DNA of 64,000 nt from Hallerella sp963660435 (GCA_963660435.1 CAVKYI010000002.1:177301-241300); one strand, 5' to 3'; counted from the first letter of the stretch, positions 43,660 to 54,175 are shown. Notes: a model not told the origin generated them from the sequence alone. Program-made: numbers and translations.

Positions 43660-44280
43660 TGATTGGGATAATATAGGAATTCGGAACGAGCTGTTCAGAG
43701 CTTAGTTGAGAGAACTTGGTGCTTAGAACCGCGGACGTTTAAGTTTTCGGGAAGCGGTACGAGGGACACGGGATACGATCATTCGAGATTACCGGGTCTA
43801 TGCCCGGTAATGACATAGGGTCAAGCCCGATAATGACGGTTAAGTGTGCGATTTTCCGTCCGATATCATTTCCACGTCATTCTCCGACGTTCCTTTCCCA
43901 CGTCATTCCCGTGCTTCGACACGGGAATCTCCTTTCAGATAAGGGATTACCGGGTCTATGCCCGGCAATGACAGGTTAGCGAGCTTGTCGAGCTAAGCGA
44001 ACTGTTTCCAGCCTTTTTTCAAGATGACCGTTAATAGAAAAAGTCCGCTCAGATGCACCGTATCCCGCCTACCATGTCCCTCTTACCATTTAACCACTGA
44101 TTCCTGAATCCTGTTTTCTGATTCCTTTCTACTATCCACTATTCACTAAGCTCTGACGCCCGCTTCCCTTCAAACAACTGCGTCCTATTTCCTGACTCCT
44201 GATTTCTATAAACTCTCCACTAATAACGATCAACTAATCCCTCTCCTGATTCCTCATCACCAATTCCTGCCAGCCAGCTA
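43660..44280. repeat. Intergenic repeat mosaic, copy 2 (with CCGGGTCTATGCCCGG hairpins)
   Basis: This gap of about 700 bases has no credible gene. It holds CAGAGCTTAGTTGAGAG near 43694, two hairpins ATTACCGGG-TCTATG-CCCGGTAAT (43788-43811 and, with one change, 43946-43969), GTCATTCCCGTGCTTCGACA followed by CGGGAATCTCC near 43901-43932, the string GCGGTACGAGGGACACGG near 43754, and T/C-rich degenerate repeats of TCCTGATTCCTG type near 44100-44265. A relative of the GTACGAGGGACACGG module sits inverted at about 29195-29215. Confidence 0.65.
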
Positions 44281-44309
44281 TTGCCCGACAAAGACAAAAA
44301 GTTTAAATT
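44281..44309 (+). promoter_or_regulatory. Candidate promoter of the NfeD-type protease gene
   Basis: TTGCCC at 44281-44286 and TAAATT at 44304-44309 with a 17-base spacer, 33 bases before the ATG. Consensus match only. Confidence 0.4.
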
Positions 44310-44342
44310 GAAAAAGAACAAAACATTTTCGGGAATTTTCGA

Positions 44343-45800
44343 ATGACCATCAAGAATTTCGTACAAATTATTTTCTGTTCGCTCTTCCTCTGCCAGGGCC
44401 TTTCCTTTGGAAAATCCGCCGCGTGGATAACCCTCGAAGGCGACGTCGATCCGGGAATGTATGAATATGCGGCACGCGCCATCGGTGACGCCGTCCAAAA
44501 GAATCCCGACTACATCGTCTTCGAGATAAACACCTTTGGCGGAAGACTCGACGCGGCATTCGACATCGTCGATACGATCATGGGAATCAAGAATTCAAGG
44601 ACAGTCGCATTCGTCTCGAAGAAAGCGATCAGCGCAGGCGCTCTCATCGCCCTTTCGAGCAAGGAACTCTACATGCTTCCCGGAACGACAATCGGAGACT
44701 GCGCACCGATAGTCCAGAACAGCGACGGAACGCCGCAAATCGTCGGAGAAAAAATCCAGTCGCCGCTCCGGGCAAAATTTCGCAACCTCGCCCAGAAGAA
44801 CGGCTACCCGGAACTTCTCTCCATGGCGATGGTTTCCCCGGACCTCGCCGTATATGAGCTTTCGCGGAAAGATTCCACCATCGCCGTCGAAGCTTCCAAA
44901 TACGCCAAATGGAGCAAGCAGGACAAGGCATTCTGGGGGACGCCAAAAGTCCTGGTCGATTCCGGCGAACTCTTGACCATGACAGACGAAGAAGCCGTCG
45001 CCCTGCACTTTTCGAAGGGAACTCCCGAAAACCGCACCGCTTTCGAGAAGCAGCTCGGCATCGAAAACAGCCACGAAATCGAAATCACCTGGAGCGAAAG
45101 CCTTGCACGCTTCATCGCGGGCATTTCCGGAATTCTCCTCATCCTCGGATTCGGGGCGCTCTACATCGAATTCAAGACGCCGGGCTTTGGGATTTTCGGC
45201 ATCGCGGGAATCATCCTGATTGCGATTGTCTTCCTCGGGCAATACATCAACCACTTGGACAGCTACCTGCCAATCGCCCTGCTCGTTATCGGGGCGGGAC
45301 TCTTCGCCGTGGAAATTCTCGTCATTCCGGGAACCTTCGTCTGCGGCATTCTGGGCATTCTCTGCATGGGAGCGGCCATCGTGCTGGCGTTCGATTTCTC
45401 ATCGCTTCCATCGTTTATCCCCGGAGCGGATTCCGGAGACCCGACATCCCTGTTTCCTGTCGTCCTCTATGTTACCGCCTGTGCGCTCGTCGCGGTACTG
45501 TTTCCCCTTTTCGCGTCCAAGTACCTGATTCCTCTTCTTCCCGAAGGCTGGACGCCAATGCTCAAGACCGATCTCGAATCCGCAAAATCCCCGACAGAAG
45601 ATATCGTCGAAATCCATGTCGGAGAAAAGGGGAAGGCCGAAACGCCGCTCCGCCCCGTAGGACACGCGAGATTCGGCGACAAGTCTATCGATGTACAGAC
45701 AAAGGGCGATATGATAAACGCAGGCGAAACCGTCTGCGTTACCGAAATCACCGATGGAAGAATCTGGGTCGAAAGATCAGAGAATTCTTCCGTAACCTAG
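44343..45800 (+). CDS. NfeD-type membrane-bound ClpP-class serine protease
   Basis: 485 residues. Signal peptide, then a ClpP/SppA-like domain: AAWITLEGDVDPGMYEYAAR, EINTFGGRLDAAFDIVDTI, catalytic Ser in KKAISAGALIALSSKE, and the Lys partner likely in GEKIQSPLRAKFRNLAQ. Four to five membrane spans follow (FIAGISGILLILGFGALYIE, PIALLVIGAGLFAVEILVIP, VVLYVTACALVAVLFPLF), then the C-terminal NfeD OB domain (TPLRPVGHARFGDKSIDVQT). Family members work with stomatin/flotillin proteins and cleave them; none is adjacent here. The last 24 bases overlap trpS on the opposite strand. Confidence 0.88.
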   Translation: MTIKNFVQIIFCSLFLCQGLSFGKSAAWITLEGDVDPGMYEYAARAIGDAVQKNPDYIVFEINTFGGRLDAAFDIVDTIMGIKNSRTVAFVSKKAISAGALIALSSKELYMLPGTTIGDCAPIVQNSDGTPQIVGEKIQSPLRAKFRNLAQKNGYPELLSMAMVSPDLAVYELSRKDSTIAVEASKYAKWSKQDKAFWGTPKVLVDSGELLTMTDEEAVALHFSKGTPENRTAFEKQLGIENSHEIEITWSESLARFIAGISGILLILGFGALYIEFKTPGFGIFGIAGIILIAIVFLGQYINHLDSYLPIALLVIGAGLFAVEILVIPGTFVCGILGILCMGAAIVLAFDFSSLPSFIPGADSGDPTSLFPVVLYVTACALVAVLFPLFASKYLIPLLPEGWTPMLKTDLESAKSPTEDIVEIHVGEKGKAETPLRPVGHARFGDKSIDVQTKGDMINAGETVCVTEITDGRIWVERSENSSVT

Positions 45801-46781
45801 TACTTCGCGGACCTGCTCCAGATGGGCGCGCGCCACAGGCCGCGCCTTTTCCGCACCGGCACGAAGGATTTCATCGATCCTTTCCGGATGCGCCATCAGG
45901 TCGTTATACTTTTCACGGGCTTCGCCGAACGTTCTTTCCAAGACCTTCTGAAGCTCGCCTTTCGCATAGCCCCATCCCATGCCGCCCGCGCGATACGTTT
46001 CTGCAAGCGCGGCCGTTTCTTCCGCGGTCGCAAAAAGCTTGTAAAGCCGAAACACGTTGCACGTCTCCGGATCCTTGGGCGCTTCGATCGGGAGGCTGTT
46101 CGTCACGATTTTCCCGAGCTTCTTCTTGAGAGCTTTCGGTTCGAGGAAAATCTCGATCGTATTGTCGTAGGACTTGCTCATCTTGCGACCGTCTAGGCCC
46201 GGAATCACGTCCGTCGTCTCCTGGATAAACGGTTCCGGCACGGTAAAGACGTTCCTTTTCATTTGCTTGTTGAATCGGATCGCGATGTCCCGCGCAAATT
46301 CCACATGCTGCTTCTGGTCCTTTCCGACCGGGACCACGTCCGCGTTGAACATGAGAATATCCGCATCCATCAGGCACGGGTAGCAGTAAAGTCCCATGTT
46401 GATGTTCGTGTCGAGATCCTCGCCCGCGGCGCGGTTCGCTTCGACTTTCGCCTTGTAGGCATGGGCCCGGTTCATAAAGCCCTTTGGCGTAAAGCAGCTG
46501 AGCGCCCAGCTGAGCTCGAAGATTTCGGGGATGTCGCTTTGCCTGTAAAAAAGCCCCGCTTCGGGATCGAGTCCGCAGGCAAGCCATGTCGCCGCGACCT
46601 TTCGAATGTTCTCGCGCATTTCGTCGCCGTCGTGCACGGTTGTGAGAGCGTGGTAATCCGCAATAAAGTAGATGGTATCGTAGTCCTTCGCCAGCTCGAG
46701 TGCCGGGCGAATCGCGCCTAGATAGTTTCCCAGATGCGGGGTTCCTGTGGGCTTGATGCCCGTGAGCGAAATCTTCTTCAT
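45777..46781 (-). CDS. trpS: Tryptophanyl-tRNA synthetase
   Basis: 334 residues. Class I signatures: the HIGH-like PTGTPHLGNYLGA near the N-terminus and KMSKSYDN (about residue 200). GLYCYPCLMDADILMFNADV and VPVGKDQKQHVEFARDIAIR form the tryptophan/tRNA pocket. Charges tRNA-Trp. Start chosen at ATG 46781 (MKKISLTGIKPTG) because the longer frame runs into repeat sequence. It converges on the NfeD-type gene with a 24-base overlap. Confidence 0.94.
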   Translation of the reverse strand: MKKISLTGIKPTGTPHLGNYLGAIRPALELAKDYDTIYFIADYHALTTVHDGDEMRENIRKVAATWLACGLDPEAGLFYRQSDIPEIFELSWALSCFTPKGFMNRAHAYKAKVEANRAAGEDLDTNINMGLYCYPCLMDADILMFNADVVPVGKDQKQHVEFARDIAIRFNKQMKRNVFTVPEPFIQETTDVIPGLDGRKMSKSYDNTIEIFLEPKALKKKLGKIVTNSLPIEAPKDPETCNVFRLYKLFATAEETAALAETYRAGGMGWGYAKGELQKVLERTFGEAREKYNDLMAHPERIDEILRAGAEKARPVARAHLEQVREVLGYGRIL

Positions 46782-46807
46782 GTGCGGAAATATAGAAATC
46801 CATGCCA

Positions 46808-47123
46808 CTGTCATTCTGGAGGCTCCAAAGGAACCGACCCGCCTTCTGCTGGCAGGCCCGCCTGCCGCAAGGCCGGTAGAATCCACTCCGAGCTTTCTGG
46901 ATCCTATCCCCTTGCAGGGTCCAGGATGACTGTGTAACGAGACAGCCCTTCAGCATAACGAACCTTTACCGCCTACCGTCATTCTGGAGAGGCAAAGCCT
47001 CGATAGAATCCCCGTTCGCAGTCATTCTGGAACGACCGAAGGGAGTGATAGAATCCACCCCGAGCGTTTCTGCTAAAATGGATCCTATCGCTACGCGGTG
47101 CTTCGCTCCAGGATGACTGTGCA
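46808..47123. repeat. Composite intergenic inverted-repeat mosaic, copy 3
   Basis: Two units side by side, each starting GTCATTCTGGA and ending TCCAGGATGACTGTG: about 46810-46934 and 46977-47122. Inner parts are themselves inverted (for example GGCAGGCCCGCCTGCC near 46852-46867). The spacer between them (GTGTAACGAGACAG..CATAACGAAC) is the reverse complement of the module at 60899-60940. No gene is apparent in 46782-47183. Confidence 0.75.
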
Positions 47124-47156
47124 ACAAAAAACGGTCTCCCTTTTGCGAGGAGACCG
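47124..47156 (-). terminator. Intrinsic terminator of the minor-pilin operon
   Basis: Minus-strand hairpin CGGTCTCC / GGAGACCG (8 pairs, 9-base loop) followed by TTTTTTG, about 30 bases after the stop of the giant pilin-like gene. Confidence 0.88.
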
Positions 47157-47183
47157 GGTTGAGGAAATGGAGGAATTAAAAAT

Positions 47184-50100
47184 TTACCAACAATGAACAA
47201 GCTTTATTTTCATTCCGGTCGGCACTTCTAATTCCAACGGGAAAACCACAGACGCTTGGCCATTGCATCCACCCCAGTTGGCGCTCCAGCTAATAGAAGG
47301 ACTAAACCAGGATGCACACACATCCCCGGCATCAGAATACACCTGTATTGTTTTAGAACCGGTATTTCCATAACATGCATTCACTTTATAAGACCCTTCA
47401 CCCAATTCGATATTTTGTTGCACTATAGAGGTATCTATCCCTGTACTCGCCCCCTCCTCATACACCACATCAAAGTTGCACTCAGCCGACCCCTTGGAGT
47501 TGGAAACGTTCAGCGTATAGTTTACCGTTCCTGTCGAAGAGGAGCCCGCAAAGGAAAACTTTCCGCCGTTCTTGATACTTCCGCTGCCGACCTGCGAATT
47601 CACGTCATTGACCGTATAGGAACAGCCGTTGTCCGTTCCGCACCCCGTAAGCGTTTTGGGCGCAAGGGAAACCGTACTGCCAACCGACTTGGTCTGCGCA
47701 TCGGGACATTCCACCGTCGGAGCGACTTCGGAAACGATAACAGTCGTCGTACAGGCCGCCACCCCAACCGACCCGTTCGTTACCTGATACACGTAAGTCT
47801 GTGTTCCCATCGACGTCGGCGTTATCGTATAAGAACCCCGGCATTGATCGCTAGGCGCAGCATTCCCGGAAAGGCTGGAATTCCAACAACTGCCGGAATA
47901 GGCGGTTATCAAGGTGAAACTATCGCCAAATCCGATTTCCGTTTTATCGGCAGAACAGGAAAGAGCAGATTTAATTTGAATTGAAGAACTACAAATTTCC
48001 TGTCCGTTATAACGAACGGAATAGGTGTGGGAACCTAACGACAACTTTCCAAGATCAACCATTGTCCAATTTGAATTTGAATTCAATTCAGTCGAACTTT
48101 GGACATCTGAACCTCTGTAAATTACAATTGAATACTTGTCATTTACATTGACATTGTTTTTTACGCCAAAATAAAAACTAGAGGTTTCGTAAGGTTCGCC
48201 TGTGTAAATTTCCCAATTATGCGACGTGATTCCGCATGTAACGCTGAGCGCACTTTCAACGCTCGAACTGCTCATTCCCGCCTCCGCCGAACTGCTGCTC
48301 GATTCCGGTTCGCTCGAAGAACTCGACTTCGCTTCGGTGACGGAGAACTCCTGGCTGCATTTGTCAAACGGATATTCCGAATTCGCGGATTCCACCCGGA
48401 TGACGTAAGTCCCCACGTTCCAAGGACTCGTCGCCGTGTTTTCTCCCGAAAACGAGCTGGAGTAGGAACTTTTCGTTCCCGTTTCCGAAATCTTCCCGTC
48501 ATCCGAAGAAATTTTCCAGGCGCATCCTCCCGAGGGGCATCCGTCAATCTTCATGGTAAATGTCGGAAGTCCTTCCCCGGCACGCACCGAAGTCTTGCTT
48601 ATTCCACAGGTCGCCGTAATCTTTCCGATTGTTTCCGGCGAAACCGAGCAGTCCTTTTCGAGCGTGGAGCTTCCGCCGTTTCCGACAAGCGAAAGATGGA
48701 ACGCGTAGGATTTTCCCTGCTCGGACAGGAAAGGCGAACGGTCATCCACAAAATCGAGCTTTGCCGTTTCTCCGTCAAATAGGCAATTCTCCGTATCCCC
48801 GGCATTGCACTTGACCGTAATCGAATTGGCGCTTCCATCGACAGTCCGCGTCATCGTAAACGATTCGATCTTGTCCGTATTCGAAACGTCCGCTTCGATC
48901 TCCCACGTGGATCCGCTCCTGTATGTGGCGCGACATGCCGAAAGCGAAATGGCGTTGGCGCATTCCGTCGAGAGGGAAGCCAGGCGCACGGTCGCTCCGT
49001 TGTTTTTGTAATAGACGCCCGTCACGTTTTCGGGGTCAAAGCCCGCATCCGCGTTCGCCGCCATTTCCTGCACAATATCGAACTCGGAAGGTCCGTAGCG
49101 CAAGACGCGAACCGACTGGCTGTAATAAAGATTTCCATCGTCGTCCTTGCTCGCGACGTAAATCTCGATATCGGGAGTTCCGCTCGAAACGGAATCGATC
49201 TTCACCTTCAGCTTCGCGTTCCGCAGGTTCCTTGCGGACGAGAACACTTCGCCGTTTTCCGCACCCGAAGAAATTTCCAGAACGGATTCCAGCAGGACTT
49301 CGTGATTCGAGCATTCCGTAAATTTTCCGGTCCAGAACTTTCCGCAATTCGCCTCGTCGCTGTTCCAGAGACTTTCGGTTTCCGTTTCGCCGTAGCACCG
49401 GAGCGTCGCAAAGGCGGTCTTCACCCAATTCGTTCCGTCCATGTAGCCGTGGGCGCCGGCGCCGCTTGCGCCAAACGTGTAGCTGTCGCCACAGGAAGTC
49501 TTGGAATTCTCGTTTCCGCCACAGGCATCCGATCCCTGGTAGAAGTAGCTTTCGGAGCAGTTCTTCGAACTATACCAGCCCGAATGCCCCACCCAGGGCT
49601 TTACGCTCTTTTCCGTCGGCACAAAGCCGCCTTCCGCCACCGCGCTGAAGGAGCACTTGAGAGTCGGATAGGTATCGTGGCATTCCGACGCGTAATCCTC
49701 GCTCTTCCACCCGATTCCGTAGAGCCGCACCTTTTCGCTCGCAAGCGAAAATCCGACATATTCGTGTTCCCGCGTCGAAAGCCGCAGGTAGGCGTCTCCG
49801 GAAAGAGCGAACGACGCCGAATATCCGGTCGGCGAACCGTAATAGTTCGCCTTGTAGGCGGTAACGACCAGGGAATCCACGGATTCTCCCGCTCCCTGCC
49901 TTAGTTTCGCTTCGACCATCACCATCGCGTTCGACGCGACGGAAACCGTCGAATAGCCGCCGAGAAGCTCCTTCGATTCGCACTTGTCTCCAATGCAATA
50001 GGTCGCTTCCAGGTTTCCGCTCTTGTTCGCATACACGTTCAGCATCAGATATTCCGAAGCGTTTTTCGTCGCCCGCAAGAGGATTCCCGACTTGCGGATT

Positions 50101-53100
50101 TCGTTTTCCGACTTGTCGTGGCTCGACGTTTCGCGCGTTACCTGCATCAGCGCCTTCATCGTTCCGTAAAGACCCGCGTTCACGGAACTCATGATGACAA
50201 TCGGGCTGTTCCTTGCGCTTTTCGGCACCGAGAGATAGCCGTTTTCAAGCGCAAGCGAAGTGATTGCCCCCGAAACAAAGAGCCATTTCGCCTTGGAGTT
50301 CCCGCTTCCGGCGATACAATATTCGTCGTCTGCACCGGGAGCCCCGCAAAGAATGTCCGGATGCGTAAACTCGTCAAAGAAGCAATGCTTGTCGGATTCC
50401 CCGAAATGCGCCACCAGCGTATATTCGGATTCCTGGATGGAAAACGCCGGGAAAGTCGTACTCGAAAGGATGTCCGTCGGGCAGTTTCCGCTCGCGTTTT
50501 CGCACTTCCAGTAATTGAAGTTGTCGTGATCGTTCGAAGACGTGTCGAGCGAAAGCGTCACGTAGTCACCGTAGAAGACGTCGATCTTGCACGTGTGATC
50601 GCTCGAATTTCCGTAATCGCAATAGGAATCCTTGGTCCCCGAAGAACTCCGTTCGATGCGGACGTTGATTTTCGGATTCTTGCCGCCGACATCCCCGGCA
50701 AAGCCGACGGTAAGCGTCTGCTTTTTCGCATAGATGCTCGCGGGAAGCTGGTAAATTTCGCCATCTTTTTCATTGCCGCCAAGCGTAAAGGATGTATCCG
50801 GAATGACGACGACGCAGCCCGACTTGCCGGTTCCCTTTTCAAGAGAAACCTTTCCCGTGCCGCCGGCGATGCAGCTCCACTGTTTGTTTTTCGTCACCGG
50901 GGAACAGGCGACACCCGCAGCGATTTTTACCCATTCCGTGCTTCCCGATTCGCAATTTCCCTTGGGCCAGCTTTCCACGTCTTCGTCCGGGCATACCGAA
51001 GAGTTCGATTCGCAGTAGGCCTTGATCTGTTCGGTTCCCAAATCAGTACGCTCAACGATGATGCCGCTCTTGATGTGGATTTCCGACATGGAAGGTGCAC
51101 CGATCCGGTAGCCCGAACCCGCATCGAGATAGACCACGAACGTCCCCCCCGAAGCCCCGGAAGTCGTCACCGTAAAGAGAGTCACGACGGATTTCTCTGC
51201 CGCGGGGAGAGTCATGCTGCACTTGCCGGAACTGAACGAACAACCGCCGAGGTTCGCGATGTTCCAGCCCGAAAGCGAAGATTCCGAGCCTGTCCACGAA
51301 TAGTTGAGCGTGATGTCGCTCGTATGCGCGGGAACGACCACGTTGATGGAATCCACCGGAGCGCTCTGCGTCGAGGCTATTTCCTGCGAGGACTTTTCGA
51401 AATAGACCGTGGGAGCGTTTCCCGTTTCGCTGCCGATGACGACCCAGAAGGGAACGTCATCATAACCCGAGGCGCTCGTCTTGCATGTATAGACGCCCTG
51501 CGAAAGGGTACCGGTAGCAGCGCTATAGAGCGACCCGCTTACACTCAGCGAAGCGTCCGAACTTGCGCACGAACTGACGCGGACATCCGACTTCTTGACG
51601 TTTGCCCCGTTCAGGCCCAGCACGTTGTAATAGTCTTCCAGTTTCCCGGCAGGGTCCGAGGGCAAGTAGATCACGCGCGGAAGCACGATGTAGGAACCCG
51701 CAAGGCGCGTCGTATCGCCCGATGTCGTCACCTTTTCCTTGTTCTCGTATTGCGTTTCGAGCGAAACGCCTAGCTGCGGCGCCATCGAAATATAATGCGG
51801 ATCCGTCCCCCCGTAATTGACGCTGCTCGAAGAAGACCCGGACGAGGAACCGCCGGAATTGGAACCGCCGCAAGTCGAACCGTCGTTGTTGCAGATAATG
51901 CCGCTACTTGCCAGATCATCGAGAAGGGATTTGTTGTACTCGATTTCCTTGATTGTCATGTCACTGATTTTCGCACAGGTACTCGCCGAGGCATAAACCG
52001 TTCCGCTCAACTTGGTATTGTTGAACAAAATCTGGTTCACGTTCTTTTCCGTATAGATGAAATAATTAAAAGCCGGACCGTTTCCTTGAGGCTGAAGGCT
52101 CGCGTTCGCTCCGCCTTCCTTCAAATAGAGAAACACGTAAGAGTCCGAAGTTGTCGGCGGCAAATTTTGCTGTCCAATCGAATTCGTCACGATAATGATG
52201 AACTTTCCGTTCAAGGCTTCCGAAGGATTCTTCAAGTCATTCGAAGTCACCTTCACGACCAAGTATCCATTATAAAGATTTTCATCGGCACGCTTGGTAT
52301 CGGGATCCTTGATGATTTCATTATAGCACGCATTCATCTTGGAACTCATATCGTTCGACCAGACCGTGATATTTTTTGCGCAATCCTTGTTCGCATAGCT
52401 TTCGAACTTGGAATACGCCGTCACCAGCATGTCATCCACCTTGTAGTTCGAACCGTCACAGCCAGCCTTTTTCTCCCAGATGGAATCACAATCGGATTTA
52501 ACCTGTTCTGCGCATTCGAAGGGAACTTTCGATGGAAGATTCCGCGTCACGTTTCCCTCGGACTTGAACCAGGGATTCACGTTGCAAACCGGTCGAAAGG
52601 CTTCGATTGCCGTCGCTCCGGAAGAATAGTTTCCTTGTTTCTTGCAGTAGGGAGAAAGTCCATCCGGTTCCGAGGAATTGTTGTTTCCATACCGATATTG
52701 GTTCCAGACACTCCACAAGTCGTAGAACAGCGCACCGCCCACATAATAGGCTCCGATGTTTTCGTTCCAGTAGGTATTGTTATGCGTTTTGAATTCGACG
52801 TCTTCAATCCCGTCTTCCACGTAAAAGAGGTAATACAGATTATCCTTCCTGTTCCTCTGGGGATAGGGAGAATAGGTGGCTCCTGCCCATTTTGTCCAGT
52901 CATTGCACGTGGTGGTGGTGGCCCATTTTTTGCAATACCGCGACCAGGGAGCCCAACCAAAATAATAACCATATTCCAGACACTCGCGTTGATTGGTCGT
53001 GCCCGTGGCACAGACTCTCTTTTCCCCACTCGTTTCCGTGAATGTCTTTTGGTTTCGATGGTCATCGTAATCCTTCCACGGATGAGCCGTCTTGATATAG

Positions 53101-54164
53101 ACCTGGGATCCCGAACTGTTTCCCAGTACGATTTTGTCGTAGGAATCGTAGTTGTCGAAATTCCAGCCTTCATACCAGACGTTTTGATTTCCGGGCATCC
53201 AGATGTTCTTGTAAACGGTAAAGGCGTTGTTTCCGCCCGAAGTGACAAGCTGTCCCGATTCGCTCGTGCAAAGGTTTCCCTCGATGCGCTTTCCGGAACA
53301 GTCCCCGGGATCCAGCGTTCCGTTGAGCGTCACGTTTCCAAGGACTGCGAAATTCTTGTTTCCGCAAGCACTTCCCACCTTAAAATCGCCTTCGACATAG
53401 AGATTCCCGGCAAGCGTTCCGTTAAAATTCGTCGCATTTCCCGCCACATACAGATCCTTGCCGGTAAAACCGTTTTGCGTGTTCAGATTGCCACCGATAC
53501 ATGTCGTTCCCGCAACGGAAAGATTGTCACCGCTTAGCTCTGCATTTCCCGTCACCACAAAATTTTTGGAAACCGTATTTGGATTTCCTTCCCAGTTTCC
53601 ATTGATGAGCATCGAAGTAGGATTCATGTTTCCATGATTTTTCGTACTCCCCCCGAAATACGCATAGTCGAAATTGACGGTGGAGGAACTCTTTTCCGAG
53701 GGTATCTTCACCTGGTAAAGCCCATCGACGTTCAAGATGGCGATTTCGCTGTGCTTCGCCTCGCCGTTCCGCGCCATGCCTTCCGAAAGGATCTTTAGCT
53801 TGTATGTAGAGCTTTCGGTGTTTACGCCCGTAAGCCACACGCTGTACTTTTGCCCGGCCCGCTGCAGCGGACGGAGCTGCCTGTCGATGTTTACCGGGAC
53901 CTTTCCGCCGTCGAGATACTGCTTGATGAGCGCACCGGCATCGTTAGCGTTCCAGGCAATCCAGGAGCGCGCGTTCTCGATACCCGCCACCGCGCTCTGG
54001 TAGGCTTCCCGCTGAAGCATCCGCGAGCCCGACGAACGGCTTTCGGACGTAATCCACTTGTACGTCGCCGTCGCGGCAATGGTCGCGACCATCATGAAGA
54101 GCAGAACGACAACCAGGGAGACACCGGATTTCGCCTTTTGCGCATTCAAGAAATCGTTTTTCAT
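47184..54164 (-). CDS. Giant PilX-like pilus-associated protein (2326 residues)
   Basis: The N-terminus KSGVSLVVVLLFMMVATIAA is a type IV pilin-like helix without the usual Glu5, as in PilX. It is followed by a beta-helical stretch of repeated GN.. strands (NLYVEGDFKVGS, GNVTLNGTLDPGDCSGK, about 180-310), a Gly/Ser linker (GGSNSGGSSSGSSSSS, near 775), many cysteine-containing modules, a second Ser-rich linker (SSSSEPESSSSSAEAGMSSSS, near 1955, shown in parts) and at least four Ig-like repeats opening with C-x-I/P (TCGISKTSVRAGEG, VTCGITSHNWEIYTG, LSCSADKTEIGFGD). PilX proteins are about 200 residues, so this is an adhesin-sized version. ATG follows AAAGGAG. Last of four pilin genes; surface adhesion, perhaps to plant fibre, is inferred. 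Confidence 0.75.
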   Translation of the reverse strand: MKNDFLNAQKAKSGVSLVVVLLFMMVATIAATATYKWITSESRSSGSRMLQREAYQSAVAGIENARSWIAWNANDAGALIKQYLDGGKVPVNIDRQLRPLQRAGQKYSVWLTGVNTESSTYKLKILSEGMARNGEAKHSEIAILNVDGLYQVKIPSEKSSSTVNFDYAYFGGSTKNHGNMNPTSMLINGNWEGNPNTVSKNFVVTGNAELSGDNLSVAGTTCIGGNLNTQNGFTGKDLYVAGNATNFNGTLAGNLYVEGDFKVGSACGNKNFAVLGNVTLNGTLDPGDCSGKRIEGNLCTSESGQLVTSGGNNAFTVYKNIWMPGNQNVWYEGWNFDNYDSYDKIVLGNSSGSQVYIKTAHPWKDYDDHRNQKTFTETSGEKRVCATGTTNQRECLEYGYYFGWAPWSRYCKKWATTTTCNDWTKWAGATYSPYPQRNRKDNLYYLFYVEDGIEDVEFKTHNNTYWNENIGAYYVGGALFYDLWSVWNQYRYGNNNSSEPDGLSPYCKKQGNYSSGATAIEAFRPVCNVNPWFKSEGNVTRNLPSKVPFECAEQVKSDCDSIWEKKAGCDGSNYKVDDMLVTAYSKFESYANKDCAKNITVWSNDMSSKMNACYNEIIKDPDTKRADENLYNGYLVVKVTSNDLKNPSEALNGKFIIIVTNSIGQQNLPPTTSDSYVFLYLKEGGANASLQPQGNGPAFNYFIYTEKNVNQILFNNTKLSGTVYASASTCAKISDMTIKEIEYNKSLLDDLASSGIICNNDGSTCGGSNSGGSSSGSSSSSVNYGGTDPHYISMAPQLGVSLETQYENKEKVTTSGDTTRLAGSYIVLPRVIYLPSDPAGKLEDYYNVLGLNGANVKKSDVRVSSCASSDASLSVSGSLYSAATGTLSQGVYTCKTSASGYDDVPFWVVIGSETGNAPTVYFEKSSQEIASTQSAPVDSINVVVPAHTSDITLNYSWTGSESSLSGWNIANLGGCSFSSGKCSMTLPAAEKSVVTLFTVTTSGASGGTFVVYLDAGSGYRIGAPSMSEIHIKSGIIVERTDLGTEQIKAYCESNSSVCPDEDVESWPKGNCESGSTEWVKIAAGVACSPVTKNKQWSCIAGGTGKVSLEKGTGKSGCVVVIPDTSFTLGGNEKDGEIYQLPASIYAKKQTLTVGFAGDVGGKNPKINVRIERSSSGTKDSYCDYGNSSDHTCKIDVFYGDYVTLSLDTSSNDHDNFNYWKCENASGNCPTDILSSTTFPAFSIQESEYTLVAHFGESDKHCFFDEFTHPDILCGAPGADDEYCIAGSGNSKAKWLFVSGAITSLALENGYLSVPKSARNSPIVIMSSVNAGLYGTMKALMQVTRETSSHDKSENEIRKSGILLRATKNASEYLMLNVYANKSGNLEATYCIGDKCESKELLGGYSTVSVASNAMVMVEAKLRQGAGESVDSLVVTAYKANYYGSPTGYSASFALSGDAYLRLSTREHEYVGFSLASEKVRLYGIGWKSEDYASECHDTYPTLKCSFSAVAEGGFVPTEKSVKPWVGHSGWYSSKNCSESYFYQGSDACGGNENSKTSCGDSYTFGASGAGAHGYMDGTNWVKTAFATLRCYGETETESLWNSDEANCGKFWTGKFTECSNHEVLLESVLEISSGAENGEVFSSARNLRNAKLKVKIDSVSSGTPDIEIYVASKDDDGNLYYSQSVRVLRYGPSEFDIVQEMAANADAGFDPENVTGVYYKNNGATVRLASLSTECANAISLSACRATYRSGSTWEIEADVSNTDKIESFTMTRTVDGSANSITVKCNAGDTENCLFDGETAKLDFVDDRSPFLSEQGKSYAFHLSLVGNGGSSTLEKDCSVSPETIGKITATCGISKTSVRAGEGLPTFTMKIDGCPSGGCAWKISSDDGKISETGTKSSYSSSFSGENTATSPWNVGTYVIRVESANSEYPFDKCSQEFSVTEAKSSSSSEPESSSSSAEAGMSSSSVESALSVTCGITSHNWEIYTGEPYETSSFYFGVKNNVNVNDKYSIVIYRGSDVQSSTELNSNSNWTMVDLGKLSLGSHTYSVRYNGQEICSSSIQIKSALSCSADKTEIGFGDSFTLITAYSGSCWNSSLSGNAAPSDQCRGSYTITPTSMGTQTYVYQVTNGSVGVAACTTTVIVSEVAPTVECPDAQTKSVGSTVSLAPKTLTGCGTDNGCSYTVNDVNSQVGSGSIKNGGKFSFAGSSSTGTVNYTLNVSNSKGSAECNFDVVYEEGASTGIDTSIVQQNIELGEGSYKVNACYGNTGSKTIQVYSDAGDVCASWFSPSISWSANWGGCNGQASVVFPLELEVPTGMKIKLVHCW

Positions 54165-54175
54165 CGTACGCTCCT

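Noticed and set aside
43660..44340. CRISPR-like array in the repeat region
   Set aside because: Repeats are few, unevenly spaced and palindromic, with no cas genes.
50118..53537. Two long plus-strand open frames (551 and 580 codons) opposite the giant pilin-like gene
   Set aside because: They are antisense shadows; arginine/isoleucine-rich translations without domain pattern, while the minus frame has signal, linkers and repeats.
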